DNA of 64,000 nucleotides. It comes from Prostheceraeus crozeri. Its lineage: Eukaryota > Platyhelminthes > Polycladida > Euryleptidae. The position numbers and the translations under genes are program-made. The notes beneath the pieces are model-generated. The model had not been told where the DNA came from and did no database searches. It saw nothing but the letters and a program-made list of their open reading frames with translations. The stretch covers positions 1-64,000 of the forward strand of contig CAJQUW010005352.1 in NCBI GenBank assembly GCA_907163375.1. Reading direction: 5' to 3'. Positions 1-12,545 of this stretch are shown piece by piece (position 1 is the stretch's first letter; each line of letters begins with the position of its first letter).

Positions 1-1
1 G

Positions 2-253
2 AATAATAATTTGAATGAGAGTAATCCGAATTTGCAGAAACTTAAGCCGAAATTTAAAATTGGAGATAGAGTTAGAATATTTAAATATAAGAATAAATTT
101 GAAAAAGGCTTTGTTGGCTATTGGACTAAAGAAATATTTGAAGTTTGCAAAATAAATAAAACTTATCCGATTACTTATGAAATTAAAGATTTAGATAATG
201 AGGATATCAGAGGTCGTTTTTATCAAAATGAATTACAGAAAACAGAGCTTTAA
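2..253 (+). CDS. Polinton integrase, C-terminal part (cut by window edge)
   Basis: The frame is open from the window edge. The residues match the C-terminal end of the integrase at 61564-62526 almost throughout (FKIGDRVRIFKYKNKFEKG, then KDLDNEDIRGRFYQNEL). This is the SH3-like DNA-binding domain that follows the DDE core in retroviral-type integrases of Polintons. The catalytic core lies outside the window. The gene converges on the protease at 288-683, the same arrangement as in the right-hand copy. Confidence 0.85.
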   Translation, partial: NNNLNESNPNLQKLKPKFKIGDRVRIFKYKNKFEKGFVGYWTKEIFEVCKINKTYPITYEIKDLDNEDIRGRFYQNELQKTEL

Positions 254-287
254 CCTTTAGGTGGCGCTTTAGCTAGCTTCGCTTGAG

Positions 288-683
288 TTATAGATTGTTT
301 AACTCTAACATAATATCTAGAAATGATACTCCTTTTTGTAATTTGTACAAAACGTATAAACATAATTGTCCACAATAGGTAGTGCCTGGTGTTTGAATTT
401 GAAACGTATTGTATGTTCCCGTTCCAAGTAATTCTTTTACTTCATTTGTAGGGGGCAAACCGTATGAATCAAAATAATAGTTCTGCTGATGATTTTTAAC
501 GCCTGCTGACCAATGTACACCTTTTTCATTTGACGTATGAAGATTTGTTATGAAATTTACAGTTATTGATGGCCTATTTTTTAGGAATTGTAATTCGTTT
601 CTCATTAGAACATGAAAATTCTTTATTCCTAATCGATTAGCGATTTTCTTTAGGTCGAAATTCGTTGTCGTTTGTGTTTCCAT
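288..683 (-). CDS. Polinton adenain-like cysteine protease
   Basis: About 131 residues, matching the 161-residue protease at 61074-61559. The adenovirus-protease/Ulp1 fold signature is visible: catalytic His in GVHWSAG, an acidic residue in YYFDSYGLPP, and the nucleophilic Cys in TYCGQLCLYVLYKL. In Polintons this enzyme is thought to mature capsid proteins. Compared with the right copy it has a different N-terminus and lacks an 11-residue hairpin-encoded stretch. It faces the integrase fragment tail to tail, with about 35 bp between stops. It is probably a non-functional or partial copy. Confidence 0.8.
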   Translation of the reverse strand: METQTTTNFDLKKIANRLGIKNFHVLMRNELQFLKNRPSITVNFITNLHTSNEKGVHWSAGVKNHQQNYYFDSYGLPPTNEVKELLGTGTYNTFQIQTPGTTYCGQLCLYVLYKLQKGVSFLDIMLELNNL

Positions 684-764
684 ATAATTTCAAAAACTCA
701 TTTATGTTGCTCATTTTATAATAAAAAAAATTTCTTAAGGGACTAGAAGAAGTCAGAAGGGGGG

Positions 765-1555
765 TATTGATTTAAAACTGTTCTGTAATGATGTCTTTCC
801 TTACTACTTATTCGATTTTGAAATGATTATATTATAATTATTCTAATCTATATTGTTTTATATATTTCCATTTTCTTCATGAACTTCATTTGTAAAATAT
901 GTTTCATCGTTAAAATGATTGTTTAAAATTGTCATAACAACTATCCCGCATGTCGCCGTCCATGCGTTCTAAATTTAGAAGAAGAATTTTATTGTCATTT
1001 GCTTTTATTGTCAATGCACTCTTATGTGCTTAATCTATTCATGTCTTCACAATGGGAAGTACTTTACTACCCGTATGTGTTTGGCAAACGCTAAATGAAT
1101 TTTGCAAATCGATTTCTAAAACTGAATTTGAAAATAGACTTTGCAAATGGATTTTGAAAATAGATTTTGAAAACAGATTCTGAAAATAATTTACGTAGGG
1201 GTAAATTGAAATGTCAAAACTTTACGCACGCGTAAGTTGAAATGTCAAAAGTTTACCGATGGGTAAATTGAAATGACAAGATATAGCATGATAATTTTAG
1301 GGGAAAGCTGCTAGATGTTTCTCTCTCTTCAATCTCTGTCTCTCTCTTCAACTATCAGGCAGTGTACGGGTTCATTGAATAATTTTGAGTTTATGAGTTA
1401 CAATGATCTTCTAGTTCACACAATTAGTACTTTAAATAATGTTGAGCATACAATAACGAAGAATGACTAAGTAATAATTGCGTCTTCTTAATTTATCATA
1501 GTGCTCTAATCTTAATAATAATTGAGAACCATTTCACCTGTTTTTAATTGAGATA
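765..1555. other. extra segment inside the left Polinton, no gene
   Basis: The right-hand copy goes almost directly from the protease start to the terminal repeat (about 60960-61073). The left copy holds roughly 790 bp more here. No long open frame, clear terminal repeats or target duplication were seen, so the class is unknown. The segment contains short tandem repeats and a CT-rich patch near 1320-1350. Confidence 0.5.
1096..1279. repeat. two adjacent short tandem arrays
   Basis: Positions about 1096-1185 hold five or so diverged copies of a 16-18 bp AT-rich unit around GATTTTGAAAA. Positions 1196-1279 hold three copies of a unit of about 35 bp built on GTAAATTGAAATGTCAAAA, the middle copy carrying GCACGCG. 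They lie in the segment absent from the right copy. Confidence 0.7.
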
Positions 1556-2154
1556 ACGAAGGATATATTCTTGCGGTTTCATCCACTTTTGTTTCTTCCA
1601 TTTTTAAAGAAATATTTTTAGTCACATGATATATTTTAAAAACCTGAAAGATGGATAAAATTCATGAATTTGAAATTCTCAACTTTTATGATTTTCGGTG
1701 TCCGGTTTTACATGACCTGGAACGGTCATGATTTTGGGAGCAAAATGTCATAATCACAAATTTTGAGATTCTCAACTTTTCTGATTTTATCGGTGTCCTG
1801 GAACGGTCATGATTTTGGCGGGGGTGAAAATCGAACCGAAGGTTGTAGGGCTTCGCCCAATTGTAATTCTCAAATTTTGAGATTTTGAAAAATTTGAAAA
1901 TTGGGTATTTTTAAAAACGCCCAAATTTATGAATTTAGGTCTTCATAACCTGAAAAAGGGTTCAAATTCATGAATTTATGTTGTTTTTAAAAATACCATT
2001 TTTTGAAAAAATGGTACTTTTTGAATGGACTAAATTCATGAATTTAGGTCTTAAAAACCTGAAAAAGGGACTAAATTCATAAATTTATGTCGTTTTTAAA
2101 AGTACTAATTTTTTTGATTTTATGGTGTCCTGGAACGGTCTTTTATCCATTACT
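1556..2154. repeat. terminal inverted repeat of left outer Polinton
   Basis: This stretch is the inverted counterpart of 60278-60960. It has repeated blocks around the perfect palindrome AAATTCATGAATTT, repeated CCTGGAACGGTC boxes near 1730, 1796 and 2129 (an uneven spacing), and one double hairpin at 1832-1858. The outer tip is at 2154. Confidence 0.75.
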
Positions 2155-5100
2155 GCTGGCAAGTATGCAATTAGGCATATCTGTAGGAAGATTTTAAAAT
2201 CAAGCAAGTCATAACTGTGTATATCGCACATTTAATAGTAAATTTCACAAGAGTAAAAGAATTAATGAATGAGTAGATTGATTAAAATCAATATGCGTCT
2301 GGAAGCCGACAGCAATATAATCTAAATAAAGAATGGAAATGCTTTTTATTTTGATGAATCTGGGCACTCTTGATTTACCGCAATAATAGAAACCATTACA
2401 AGTTACCAGCTTCAAATTCTCGAACTGCTCGAAGTCGATTTCATCAAATTCAAGCTATTATTTCATATCGACCGGATTTCATTTCAATTATCATATACCA
2501 GTGCAACGAAATCTAGTACTACTTACTTATTTCATGCTCACCTCTCTCAAGGACCGACAGGGTTTCAAGTCGAAATGAGAGATTCAATAGTAATTCCATT
2601 TTCGGTAACAGTCAACAAAATTTTTGAACACTTGGCCAAATCAGTGATGAGTTGATGTTATGACCAACCGCGATGATTTATCCACTGTCGTCCACGGAGT
2701 TTGAGAATTTGGAGAACCTGAAATAATTTTGTTTTGAGCCGAGATTTACTGTGTTTAATGTCGGCAATATGGATCAATCCTTAAAAATATGCACAAGTAA
2801 CTGCGATGAAGTAATGGTGCATGTTCATCACACAGTGGCAGAACATTGTGTCAGAAAAAAATGTATACGTAAATGGGATGTCTTGAAGCAAGCCACGAAA
2901 ATGAAAATATGCACAATGTAAATAGAATAATTAAATATTGAGTTCCAAATTCAGTTGAAAAATAGAATATACATGAATAGCTGGCATTTCATCCAATATC
3001 AGGAATCATTAGAATCCCTAGTTCACATATGTCAACATCGACACAACTCCATATTTAAAGTCGCAGTCATACCCGGGTAAATTCGAGATTTGCAATTAAA
3101 AAGTTAGTTAAATTTCGACAAAATAACTATAACTTCGACTAAACTATAATTTCGAGAATCAAGGTAGAGCTATCCATAAAATGGCGTAACTTTTATACTA
3201 ATATAGAATTTCGTCATTCGACCTAATAATAGTGATAGGAGACATAACTTTTGTTGAGTATACCTAGCATTTCAGCGAATTTTCTCAGCACAGTGGATGG
3301 CGATTAGACCTACTTTTAATGATAAATCAAGAATATCAACTTTAAATTTCAACAACAGTTTCCTTAACTCCTAAACTAAAGAATGGGGGCATATTGATAC
3401 CTTTTAGAAGAGAGATATTCGGCCACTTAATATTTTACTAGAAAAGCGGATTCTACACTTTGAGAGCTACTTAGCGAGAATATGATTGACCGGTGGGCGG
3501 CATTTCGGTTCTCTTTCACTCTGCGTTTTAAGGAACCCTCTGCTTTTCCTATCACCAATCCAGAAAAGATTGGTGTCAGCCGATCTCACTCTCTTCCACC
3601 ACTGTGACAAAATATGATGGGGAAAGCATCATATCGCAACAATTTCTTTCTTCACTACTTCTACGCGTAGAAGTGCACCCCAATGCCGATAAGACGAAAT
3701 CTCTAGACCTAGCCTATAGAAGGTAGCCTAAAAGTTGGCGCTGAAATTTGAGACTTTGAGCCCCTCAACCAGTCTTAATTGAGTTTCTAAAACATTACAA
3801 TTAAAGGATTAAGTTACATCCAAAGGTTGTAAGTCATTGATCGTCTTGTGAAGTTCGCATATTGACATCAGTGTGCAACATAAAGTAAATGTATGATCTA
3901 CATAACATTTAAACATATATACATGCCATTTGAATATGATGAAGTGAAGAAAGGTAAATATCATTCAGACTGCTTTAATAATTACTTCAAAGAATCTAAT
4001 AGGCATATCAGATCCCGCGGAAATTAAATTGCTTAACTAAAAACCACGGCGATAAGAATGTTATGTTTCACAACATTGCCTGCAGGAAGTCCGAAGTAAA
4101 TTCTTACTAGATAAGGCATAACTGTGGCAAAATATGATGCGGAAAGGATGTGAATTTTTAAAATACTGCTATCTAAACATCCGTGACAGAACGAATAATA
4201 ACAAATCTAGCAGAAGACATAACTTTTTTTCGGTAAATGTTATTAGCACTGTATCTTTTTGTACATTCAACAAATCTTAACATCATGATGAAGCTGAATG
4301 ATAGCTCACACTGTTTGACAGTTCTCATGGAAAAATTCGGTCCTCTTCATGCTAAAATCCTGCATCAAAGAAAACTCTCAATTATCTTTCGGAAAGCCTA
4401 CTGGCCACAACTGACCACTTAAGAAATTAAATTCAACACGAAAACTGCATATGAAAATGGTTCAACTTTTTTATGAAATTATTTATTAAACGGCTTGTGT
4501 GATCTGCACAGCAGTTAAACATAAACACGAAATTTAAACATGACGGAAGTGAACAAAAGTAAACATCATTCATGTTGCTTTAATATATACTTCAAAGAAT
4601 CTGAATCATACATCAGACAACGCGGAAATTATATTGCAAGCCTAAAAAGAACAACGCTAGGAATAGGTTAGAATCACAGAATCTAATTCTGTGGTTAGAA
4701 TATTATTTCACGAGAAGGAGAGAAATGACCACAGCGTACGACAACCACAGAACTAGATTAGGGAAAGACTTCCCGCTTTCATTCATTCACCGTTACTTGC
4801 ACTGAAGCCGCGATTTCTTGTTTACATCGACGGCCGCTGAAAATACTTGGGCAAGAAATTGGAGTTAGCCAGCAGCAAAGCATGAAAGACCAGTAAATTA
4901 CAATGTTTTGCTTGAATTACATCATACAATATTGTGTTCAATTGCTAAATTAACAAATGTGCGGTACCTCAGTCATGCCACAGGTTGAATCGATATTTGA
5001 AGAGATCAAAATTTGACGGCCACATCTTTCTTTTATCATTGAAGTACTAAATTCTTGATTGACATGTTTTGACAACTTGTAGGAGTCTTCGCAATTGAAG

Positions 5101-6700
5101 TAAATAATATAAGTAATATAACTTATAATTTTGTTTTTGACTGATGTTATTCAGAGGATATATGTGTCATGTTGTGTTCCTCGCTGCTAAAATCGAGCGA
5201 TAAAATTTTCAACATTATCATTTCATTTGTTTCTGTGTAGTAATTCCGATCTTCTCAAAACTTGACTGAGTAAAATATAGAGAAAGAAATTCATTCCCGT
5301 TAAAAACATCTCATTCGTATGTAGTGCTCACTTCGTTTACAGCGATTATGAAGATAACTTGGTATCTCGGGGAAGGCAAGGTGAGAAAGTCAGTTTCAGA
5401 CGAAAACCTCTTTTGAAAAATAATGCAGTTCCCAGTGTTTTTTATGGTTATCCGTCCTAATTAAACACGACACTAAAAATACCTCGTCGTGCACCTCCAG
5501 ATCGTTCCAACATCTCATGTCCCAATTCTTTAACGGCTGTCCTGCATTGCAAGGTTTTTCAGGACTTTTCAATATTCGATCAGCTGTAGAAGTGTAAATA
5601 GGCTAATGAATATAGCCTATCCCAAAGCTCTTCCGTGACTTTTCATGAACTGACACAGTGAAGCCACATGTAAAGTTTGAACCGCCAATTATTATTTGTT
5701 TTAATGCTACGACCTAAAGGTGCTTCACCTGCCTGGACCCTGTTACGGAATCTGTCAAGTTCTCTCTACAATCCGCGCTCCCTTAGAATATTTATTGATG
5801 TGTGAGCATTGCTAGCACTGCATGATGATCAGCTGTTGGTCTGATGAATGAAACTGCACTATGTTGACGTTTCTTCTAGCGAAACTGTTCTCAGATGAAC
5901 GTCACTTGTGAGGAGTAGGCCAAAATGAGACAGCCGGCGTGACGAATTCCCGCTATATTGAAGCAGTTGATTTCGAAGATGACATGGCCAACAGTTAGAC
6001 GACAAAGCTGGCCGAATTGGTGTGCTTTTAGACAGACGATGCAATATGAAGATTCCATCCTGGTGTTAGGTCTACCTGCAGATACTTGTATCATATGATA
6101 TAGGTGCTCATTCTGACACCTGCCTGTGAGAAAGAAGATCCGATCAGTGGAAAATGTTAAGTGGAGATGTCACCATCAGGAATTGTGAGTACGTTTCCGA
6201 AAGAAAAGGAATGCATATTGTGATCATATTCTAGAAGCAGAGTACAGGTACGGTAGCATGATGAGGTGCACACGCTAATACAAACATATGAACATATTTT
6301 GAATCTATGGATTTGTCATGTAATTATGCTTTCGGTACAAAAGTTTTGCTGCATTCATAGAATGCGATTTAATTGTCATCATCAAACTCAATTTTTCCCA
6401 TTGAAGTGCTGATATGGATATGCTAAATTGTACATCATTCTTTCTAATAACTTGCAGATGGCAGACCTAAACGGGAGTTTTAAACTGCACTTTGAATACG
6501 TGACGGATCATTTTCAGTTTTCAAAATAATGTTACTAAGCAATGGTGTGCTTTGAAAGTTATGACTTTATTAAATTGAGTCGATTAGTTTGCATCAAAGT
6601 GACAATAATACATTAGAGTAATGATTGTCCGGGAGACCCTGCTGAGCAGGTGAAGCAAAATTTTTTCTAGGGCAGGACAACCGTTAATAGGCCAACCGAA
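2155..6700. other. anonymous AT-rich DNA without a recognisable gene
   Basis: Only short, unconvincing reading frames occur here. There is a diverged direct repeat (3900-4040 and 4500-4640), an 8-bp-stem hairpin at about 3558-3580, and a weak inverted pair built on TGCTTCACCTGC at about 5722 and 6640 that could be the ends of an old MITE. Nothing else was recognised. Confidence 0.5.
3900..4640 (+). repeat. pair of diverged direct repeats
   Basis: A block of about 140 bp near 3900-4040 recurs near 4500-4640. Both copies contain ACTTCAAAGAATCT and a CGCGGAAATTA motif. A second short box, GACAAAATATGATG or GGCAAAATATGATG followed by GGAAAG, occurs near 3606 and 4127. This looks like an old tandem duplication of about 550-600 bp. 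Confidence 0.55.
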
Positions 6701-6730
6701 AAAAGTTATTGAATTTTTGATGCGTCTTAT

Positions 6731-7000
6731 TTGCTTAAGTTAATGAGAAATCTATTGCATGACTATCAAATTCTTACTTACAAAGATTCTGATGGCGCAT
6801 TTCATAAAATTGAATGGATTTGCATTGAAAATCTTCATGAATTGCAAACAAATGATTCATTGATTCTCGCAAATACGTTGGGAGTAAAACATATTACAAA
6901 CAGGCACTTATGAAGGTGTTCCTTTCATAGAAGAAACGTTCATCTATAACTACAAAAGCGCTTAATCACAGATATTTGAATTGATGAACTTCCACAGAAA
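6731..7000 (+). pseudogene. P-element/THAP9-like transposase relic
   Basis: A 60-residue open stretch contains a Trp-start block KIEWICIENLHELQ followed by LILANTLGVKHI. This resembles the conserved W..i..L...Q...l..aNKL..kHI segment of P-element and THAP9 transposases. The similarity fades after about 6915, where stops appear in all frames. No zinc-binding THAP domain or terminal repeats were found nearby. The assignment comes from pattern memory and is moderate at best. Confidence 0.4.
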
Positions 7001-9094
7001 GTTCTTGCAATTTTATCAAGCTGCAATTACGATGACTGAATATGCAGATGAATCAGAACCCGCACGTACTGCGTGATTACTTATATAAATGGAAATGGTG
7101 TAAATGTCTACTTTTTATCATATGAGCTTCTAATCACTTTTATCAATGAATAATTGCCGCGACTTTAATAGTATCCGCCAACTTCTTGCCGAAGTATTTT
7201 TTAGACACAAAATACACCCCAGTATATTTCTGACACGAGACTGACTTGCTTACCGGCTTCACGTGCTGTTGATCAGAGCAGGCCGTCTTCGCTATGGCGA
7301 CAACTGGAGTCTCGTTTACTCATTCAATTAGTTACTTTCACCAAGTAAAATTTCATCACGTGATAGCGTTGGATGAAAAGCTGCATGAATATTATGAAAA
7401 TCCAGATTTCCCTTTTCACATTGCGCAATGTCATATTTCAGACTCGTGGAGCGTCTGCCCAGGTTTCTCTTAGCCTAACTAATAACTTTCTCGTCTGTAT
7501 CAAACAGGTCGACCATCTGACAAGCTTCATTACGCAATTTCTACACAAAGTGACGTTATGAGTTTGTCAATGAAATTCTCTTTCAAGACAATAAACTACC
7601 ACACGTTTGGAAGACAACGCCCAGCGTACTCGACCTAGCTTACTGTACAATAACGATTACATGTACTTGTTGTATTATTCTTACTAGCAGCAGCACAAAG
7701 CTCAATCAATACTTGCCTCCGCACCAGTCAGTCGGTAATGATGTATAATAGCGGATTAGGAAGTAAGTCTGACAAACGTTTTCCAAGAATCCACAGGCTT
7801 GCAGAACCGAAATATATCTATTTGAAATATGAGCACTTAAACAAAATATACCCAAAGCTTCTAAATATGCCGTAAGTTAATAGAGTACCGTTGTGCTTCA
7901 AAAATGCCTTCATAAACAGAAAATGAAGGGAGACTTCAGCGTCAACAAGTAGCCTCACTCTGTATGATGTAAGGGTGAAACAAGTGTATTCCGTTAGTAC
8001 TCGCAAAATACGGGAATATAGAAGAATAAAATATCTGTTCCATGATAATGTTGCTGATTGATTGGGGACACTGATCGATATTCAAATCCTGCATTACCAT
8101 ACATGCTGTGCATCGCCACTTATAGCATTATTCATATGATGACAATTATGGCTTACTACATGTCATAACTTTCATCGTTATGGAAATTTCTGCATAAACG
8201 GCTGGCTAAATTTATAAGCATCGGCGCGCTACTGGCGAAATTGTGGCTTATGGGGCAAATATTTAGAGATGCCGTCAGTCGCCGGTACGGTGAGGGTTTT
8301 ATTGGGCATGGGTCACCTCAAGTAGTGCCCTCACCTTGCCAATCCTCAAAAAAGTGGTGCCCACGACAGCCCATATGACCCATTCCTGAGCCAGCGTGGG
8401 GCCGTCAGAAGCGTGTTACTAGGGTGATGATTTTGTATTTCTATTATCTTTAGGATCCTTTTATTTCTAGCATGATGCTCAATAAGAAAATGAGGCGGCG
8501 TCATGTCATATCAGTATATAAACACACGAATAATTTGTAAAAATGTTGCTTCTTAAAAACTGCTCAAATAATCTTTTTGAACCACAGGAACGTAATCTCC
8601 GCAAAAAAATGAGTCCTTTCATACAAATTTTTTTATTGTATACAGATACTTTTTTGAAACGACACTCCACCTACTATATCTCTACTATATTCAATCGTCG
8701 TTGATAGAACATCAGACGAAAGAGCACCCGATCTGGATCATGTCATGGAAAGTAGTTAGTTTTGTGGACACGCTGGGTAAGGATTCGAACATGGATACGA
8801 ACATGTTCCGAATGTGTGATTGCGAGCATATGAATAAGAACCTCGTTCCGATTGGGAACCGAATTGAGTTAATCCTTTGTGATTCGGTGCGATTATTCGT
8901 GTGTCAAGATCAGAACGCCTTGTTCTGAAATTGAATTGGAGTGTGTGAATTAGAACAGAGATACGAACAATTATTTCGAAACTTGAACGAATATATTTGC
9001 CGAGGAGTTGCGAACAAGAAGTTATATTGAAGTACTTTAATATTTGAATTGATAGTGTTATATACCAGATAGATGAAGGTGGTTTGATTTTGAG
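7001..9094. other. anonymous DNA up to element A
   Basis: No convincing gene. A more GC-rich patch at about 8220-8420 stands out from its surroundings and could be a fragment of a dispersed repeat, but I could not name it. The last bases (actgca, 9095-9100) are the left target duplication of element A. Confidence 0.5.
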
Positions 9095-9100
9095 ACTGCA
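9095..9100 (+). repeat. left target-site duplication of element A (actgca)
   Basis: The six bases actgca directly precede the element tip AGTAGAAATCCC and recur directly after the other tip at 27286-27291. A 6-bp duplication is the Polinton standard. Confidence 0.9.
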
Positions 9101-9144
9101 AGTAGAAATCCCATTGAAAATTCAAGGACGGTGCGGTGCAGTGA

Positions 9145-9175
9145 TGAGTCATCGATGAGTCATCAGGCTGACTCA
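9145..9175 (+). promoter_or_regulatory. three AP-1/TRE-like sites beside the left tip
   Basis: TGAGTCA occurs at 9145-9151 and 9156-9162, and TGACTCA at 9169-9175. All three recur in the right arm at 27211-27241. These are exact matches to the metazoan AP-1 (bZIP) consensus. Binding is inferred, not shown. Confidence 0.5.
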
Positions 9176-10323
9176 GCCCCCCCTCCGGCAGGAAGGTGAG
9201 GGAGATGGCCAAGGATGTGCTGTGAAGAATGGGTCCCAGAGGAAGAAACTGTTCCCCCCCTCTGGAAGGAAGGAAGGAGGAGTGATGAGGCAAGGGGTGG
9301 GAAGGAAGGTGATGTGGGAGGGATAGAGTGAGGAAAGGGCGGGTGTTGGTGGTGTTGGGATGAGAAAAGTCGTTTTTCGGGCAGAAGAAGAACTCGGATG
9401 AGAAAACGGAGGCCAGATTCGGAATTTTTGGCCGATTTTGGGTTAGGAAGGATGTTTCCAGCGACATTGGAGAGAAAAAGTTTTGAGGACGTCCCCCCTC
9501 CCTCCTGCCAAAATTCCAACTTTGGTGTGAGAGATCGTAGAAAGTCGTGCAATAGCTCATTTGAAAGCTAAAAGTGAGAAAAAAGCAGTGGAAAGCTCAG
9601 TTTGGACTAATTTTCTTGGGTTTAGGGAGGAAAATGGCAGGAAAACGTCAGAGTTGGAAAAGGCAGGTGTTGGAGGTTTTGGGATGAGAAAAGTCGTTTT
9701 TCGGGCAGAAGAAGACCTCGGATGGGAAAACGGAGTGCAAATTCGGACGTTTTGGTCAAAGTTGGGTCTAGGAACTTCTTCCCAACTCAATCGGAGAGAA
9801 AAAGTTCTGACCCCCCCCCTCGGCAACGATCTTCCAACTTTGGTTGTAGACATCGTAGAAAGTCGTGCAATAGCTCGTTTGAAAGCTAGGAGTGAGACAA
9901 TTTCAGTGAAAAGCATGGCTTGTTCGTATCTGCCTTCGTTTAGAGGTGAGATATTATTGAAATTTTGGACCTTGGCGAAAAAAACGACAGAGTTAAAATG
10001 TTTATGAAAATCGCTCTAGCGGGTGAAGCAAGACTCGGACGGGAAAACAAAGACCAAATTTGGAATCAGCGTCAAATTCTGCTTCGGCATGCTAAATTTG
10101 GAAGTCATCAGAGAGAAAAAATTTTTCATCATTTTTTCCGAAAAAACGAGTTAGAATTTTTGCGATGGCTGTGGGCTGTAGAGCCAAAACGAAGCGTCGG
10201 ATGGGAAAATGGAGGGCAGATTCGGATTCAGCGTCAAATTCTACATGGTAATGGCGAATTTCTAGCTCCATCGGAGCACTAGAATCAGAGATGGACGGGT
10301 TTTTAGTGTTTGGATGATGGCTA

Positions 10324-10358
10324 TTACGTCATCAGCTGATCGCCACACACTATATAAG
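10324..10358 (+). promoter_or_regulatory. arm promoter module: CRE-like, E-box, TATA
   Basis: TTACGTCA is followed at once by CAGCTG and then, after CGCCACACAC, by TATATAAG at 10351-10358. The mirrored copy lies at 25710-25744 and an almost identical copy in element B at 32406-32442. Conservation between two different elements, with surrounding sequence also kept, argues for a working RNA polymerase II promoter that fires toward the element core. Confidence 0.7.
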
Positions 10359-11589
10359 TGGAAACTCGGCTTGTGGAAATCAGTTCTCCTCCCGACTGGG
10401 TTGGGGTAGGTGAACTCTGGAGCTCCGATGATAGCTTCGGACATTCCAAATTCCGGGTTTCTGTAAGAAACCGACTTAGAAAATTTCATTGCTAAGGCGT
10501 CAGACTTAGAGGTTCGCCAGGAGATGGCCTTCGTCTCCAGGCCATAAAAGACTCCAAAACTTTAAAGGCTTGTAACTTTGCTTCTACAAGTCCGTTTGAC
10601 TTGATTCAAAAAAGGTTCGGTTGCTATTGACCTGCTCTAAGTGATAAACTACTTATAAAATTTCATAAGTAGTGCTAAAAAGTTGAAAAATGTAAATTCA
10701 CTAGTTTTGGAGGTTTTCTGGGGTGTTCGACCCTGCTGAAGTCAAGTAGATGATTTTTAGTGAGCCAGTCTTCTCATGGTATAAGCAGCTTTTCACTGAA
10801 AGCGAGCAAGACACGGAGAGTTTTGCTTTAATATTCCACTGACAGGGTGTTCCTTCGGGACGGCGGACGATGCCGTAGTGATAAGTGTGGCAAGGGAGTG
10901 TGTCATAGTTAAGACCGAAACCGCTGGGGCAACTCATGTCTCATGTTGGGCATTTGACACAGTTCTCAACGTAGCACTTTGAACGCCAATCGGTTGAGTC
11001 TTAGCTATCTTGTCATGGGTGGCCTCTAAACATCTCCATTGCAAAACACTGGTGAATCAAGCTCTCTACGGCTTGCTATCAAGCTGATCAAAGTTTGCCA
11101 ACCTCTTACCAACTCCACCGGTTTTCATGTCTGGCGATCAAGTCATGGACGGTGCAAGTCACGGAGATTTTCGGTGTGATACTTCCTGTGGGCGGGCGTT
11201 CTTTCGAGACAGTGGTGAAGTCCGTAGCGATGAGTACTGCACGGGACGTGGGCAATGGTAATCCTTGTGAAACCTCTCTGCGTCATGTTTGCAATTTTTC
11301 GTCTCAACGTGGTACTCTGACCGCCAAGGCGACATTTAGCTATCTGCCACAGGTTACCTCATAAAATCTCCATTGCACTTGTCTCCCGACAGTTGGCCAA
11401 ACATGCGAGAATGAACCACCAGTTCTTCTTGTCTCTATCACGGAGACGAAATGATGAAGGAATGAAGGGAGGACATTCATGCGCCACACGCAACACATCA
11501 CAGACTTTTCTCTTCGCTAGTGAACAAGCTCTTGTCAGTGTCGTCAGAAACTTTATCATGTTGTACAAAAATTTTACTGCTACTCAGGA

Positions 11590-12545
11590 TGATGTATAGT
11601 TAGAAAGTTTGATCATTGAAAGTTTATTCGCAAGTCTAGTCAGACAGTGTATCATGGTTTGCAAAAGTTCTATTGCAACGCAGGTTGATGTATCGTTAGA
11701 AAGGTTTGATCATGGTGTTTTATGAAACACACATGTCATAAAATGTTATCGTTAGTGTAGTCAACTAGTTTTACTACGACACATGTTTGTAAAAGTAAAG
11801 GTCAGAAAGTGTATCATGGTTTGCAAAAGTTTTATTGCAACACAGGTTGATGTATAGTTCGAAAGTTTGATTATTGAAGTTGTATTCGTGAGTGTCATCA
11901 GAAAGTGTATCATGGTTTGTAAAAGCAAAGTTTAGTATAGTCAAATATTTTTATTGCAACACAGGTTGATGTATAGTTAGAAAGTTTGATCATGACGTTT
12001 ATTCGTAAGTCTAGTCAGAAACTTCATCATGTTGTACAAAGGTTTTACTGCAGCACAGGTTGATGTATAGTTAGAAAATTTGATCATTGACGTTGTATTC
12101 GTAAGTCTAGTCAGAAAGTGTATCATGGTTTGCAAAGTTAGTGTAGTCAAGTAGTTTTACTGTGACACACGTTTGTAAAAGTAAAGTTTGATCATTGATG
12201 TTGTATTCGTAAGTCTAGTCACAAAGTGTATCATGGTTTGTAAAAGCAAAGTTGGTGTAGTCAGAAACTTTATCATGTTGTACAAAAGTTTTATTGCAAC
12301 ACAGGTTGATGTATAGTTAGAAAGTTTGATCATCAACGTTTTATTTGTAAGTCTAGTCAGAAACTTTATCATGTTGTACAAAGGTTTTACTGCAGCACAG
12401 GTTGATGTATAGTTAGAAAAGTTTGATGATTGACGTTGTATTCGTAAGTCTAGTCAGAAAGTGTGTCATGGTTTGCAAAGTTAGTGTAGTCAAATAATTT
12501 ACCGCGACGCATGTTTGTGAAAATAAAGTTTAATCATTGACGTTG
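11590..12545 (+). repeat. minisatellite in left arm
   Basis: About ten diverged, variably trimmed copies of a unit of roughly 100 bp. Shared boxes are AACACAGGTTGATGTATAG, AGAAAGTTTGATCATTGA and CGTAAGTCTAGTCAGAAA. The inverted twin is at about 23520-24480 in the right arm, with the same order of variants, so the two arrays evolve together. No coding potential is evident. Confidence 0.8.

Larger units (their letters stand above)
1..2154. mobile_element. AT-rich Polinton, terminal part (continues left of window)
   Basis: This is the end of a Polinton whose body lies outside the window. It shows an integrase C-terminus on the plus strand, a converging adenain-like protease on the minus strand, and then a terminal inverted repeat that stops at 2154. 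Read inward, the terminus begins AGTAATGG, and the same bases begin the copy at 60278; AG at the tip is typical of Polintons. The element is related to the one at 60278-64000, in the opposite orientation. The bases just outside the tip (gctggc) do not match those outside the other tip (tataga), so the two look like separate insertions. It looks partial and old enough to have gained an extra ~0.8-kb segment, with perhaps one or two breaks in the visible part. Confidence 0.8.

Noticed and set aside
8910-9560. 216-codon minus-strand frame across the left tip of element A
   Set aside because: It crosses the target duplication and the element boundary, and its composition is that of the poly-C-rich arm. 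Not a gene.
11359-11599. Overlapping short frames on both strands, mirrored at 24468-24708
   Set aside because: Identical in both arms because the arms are inverted copies. Both strands stay open and no motif is visible.
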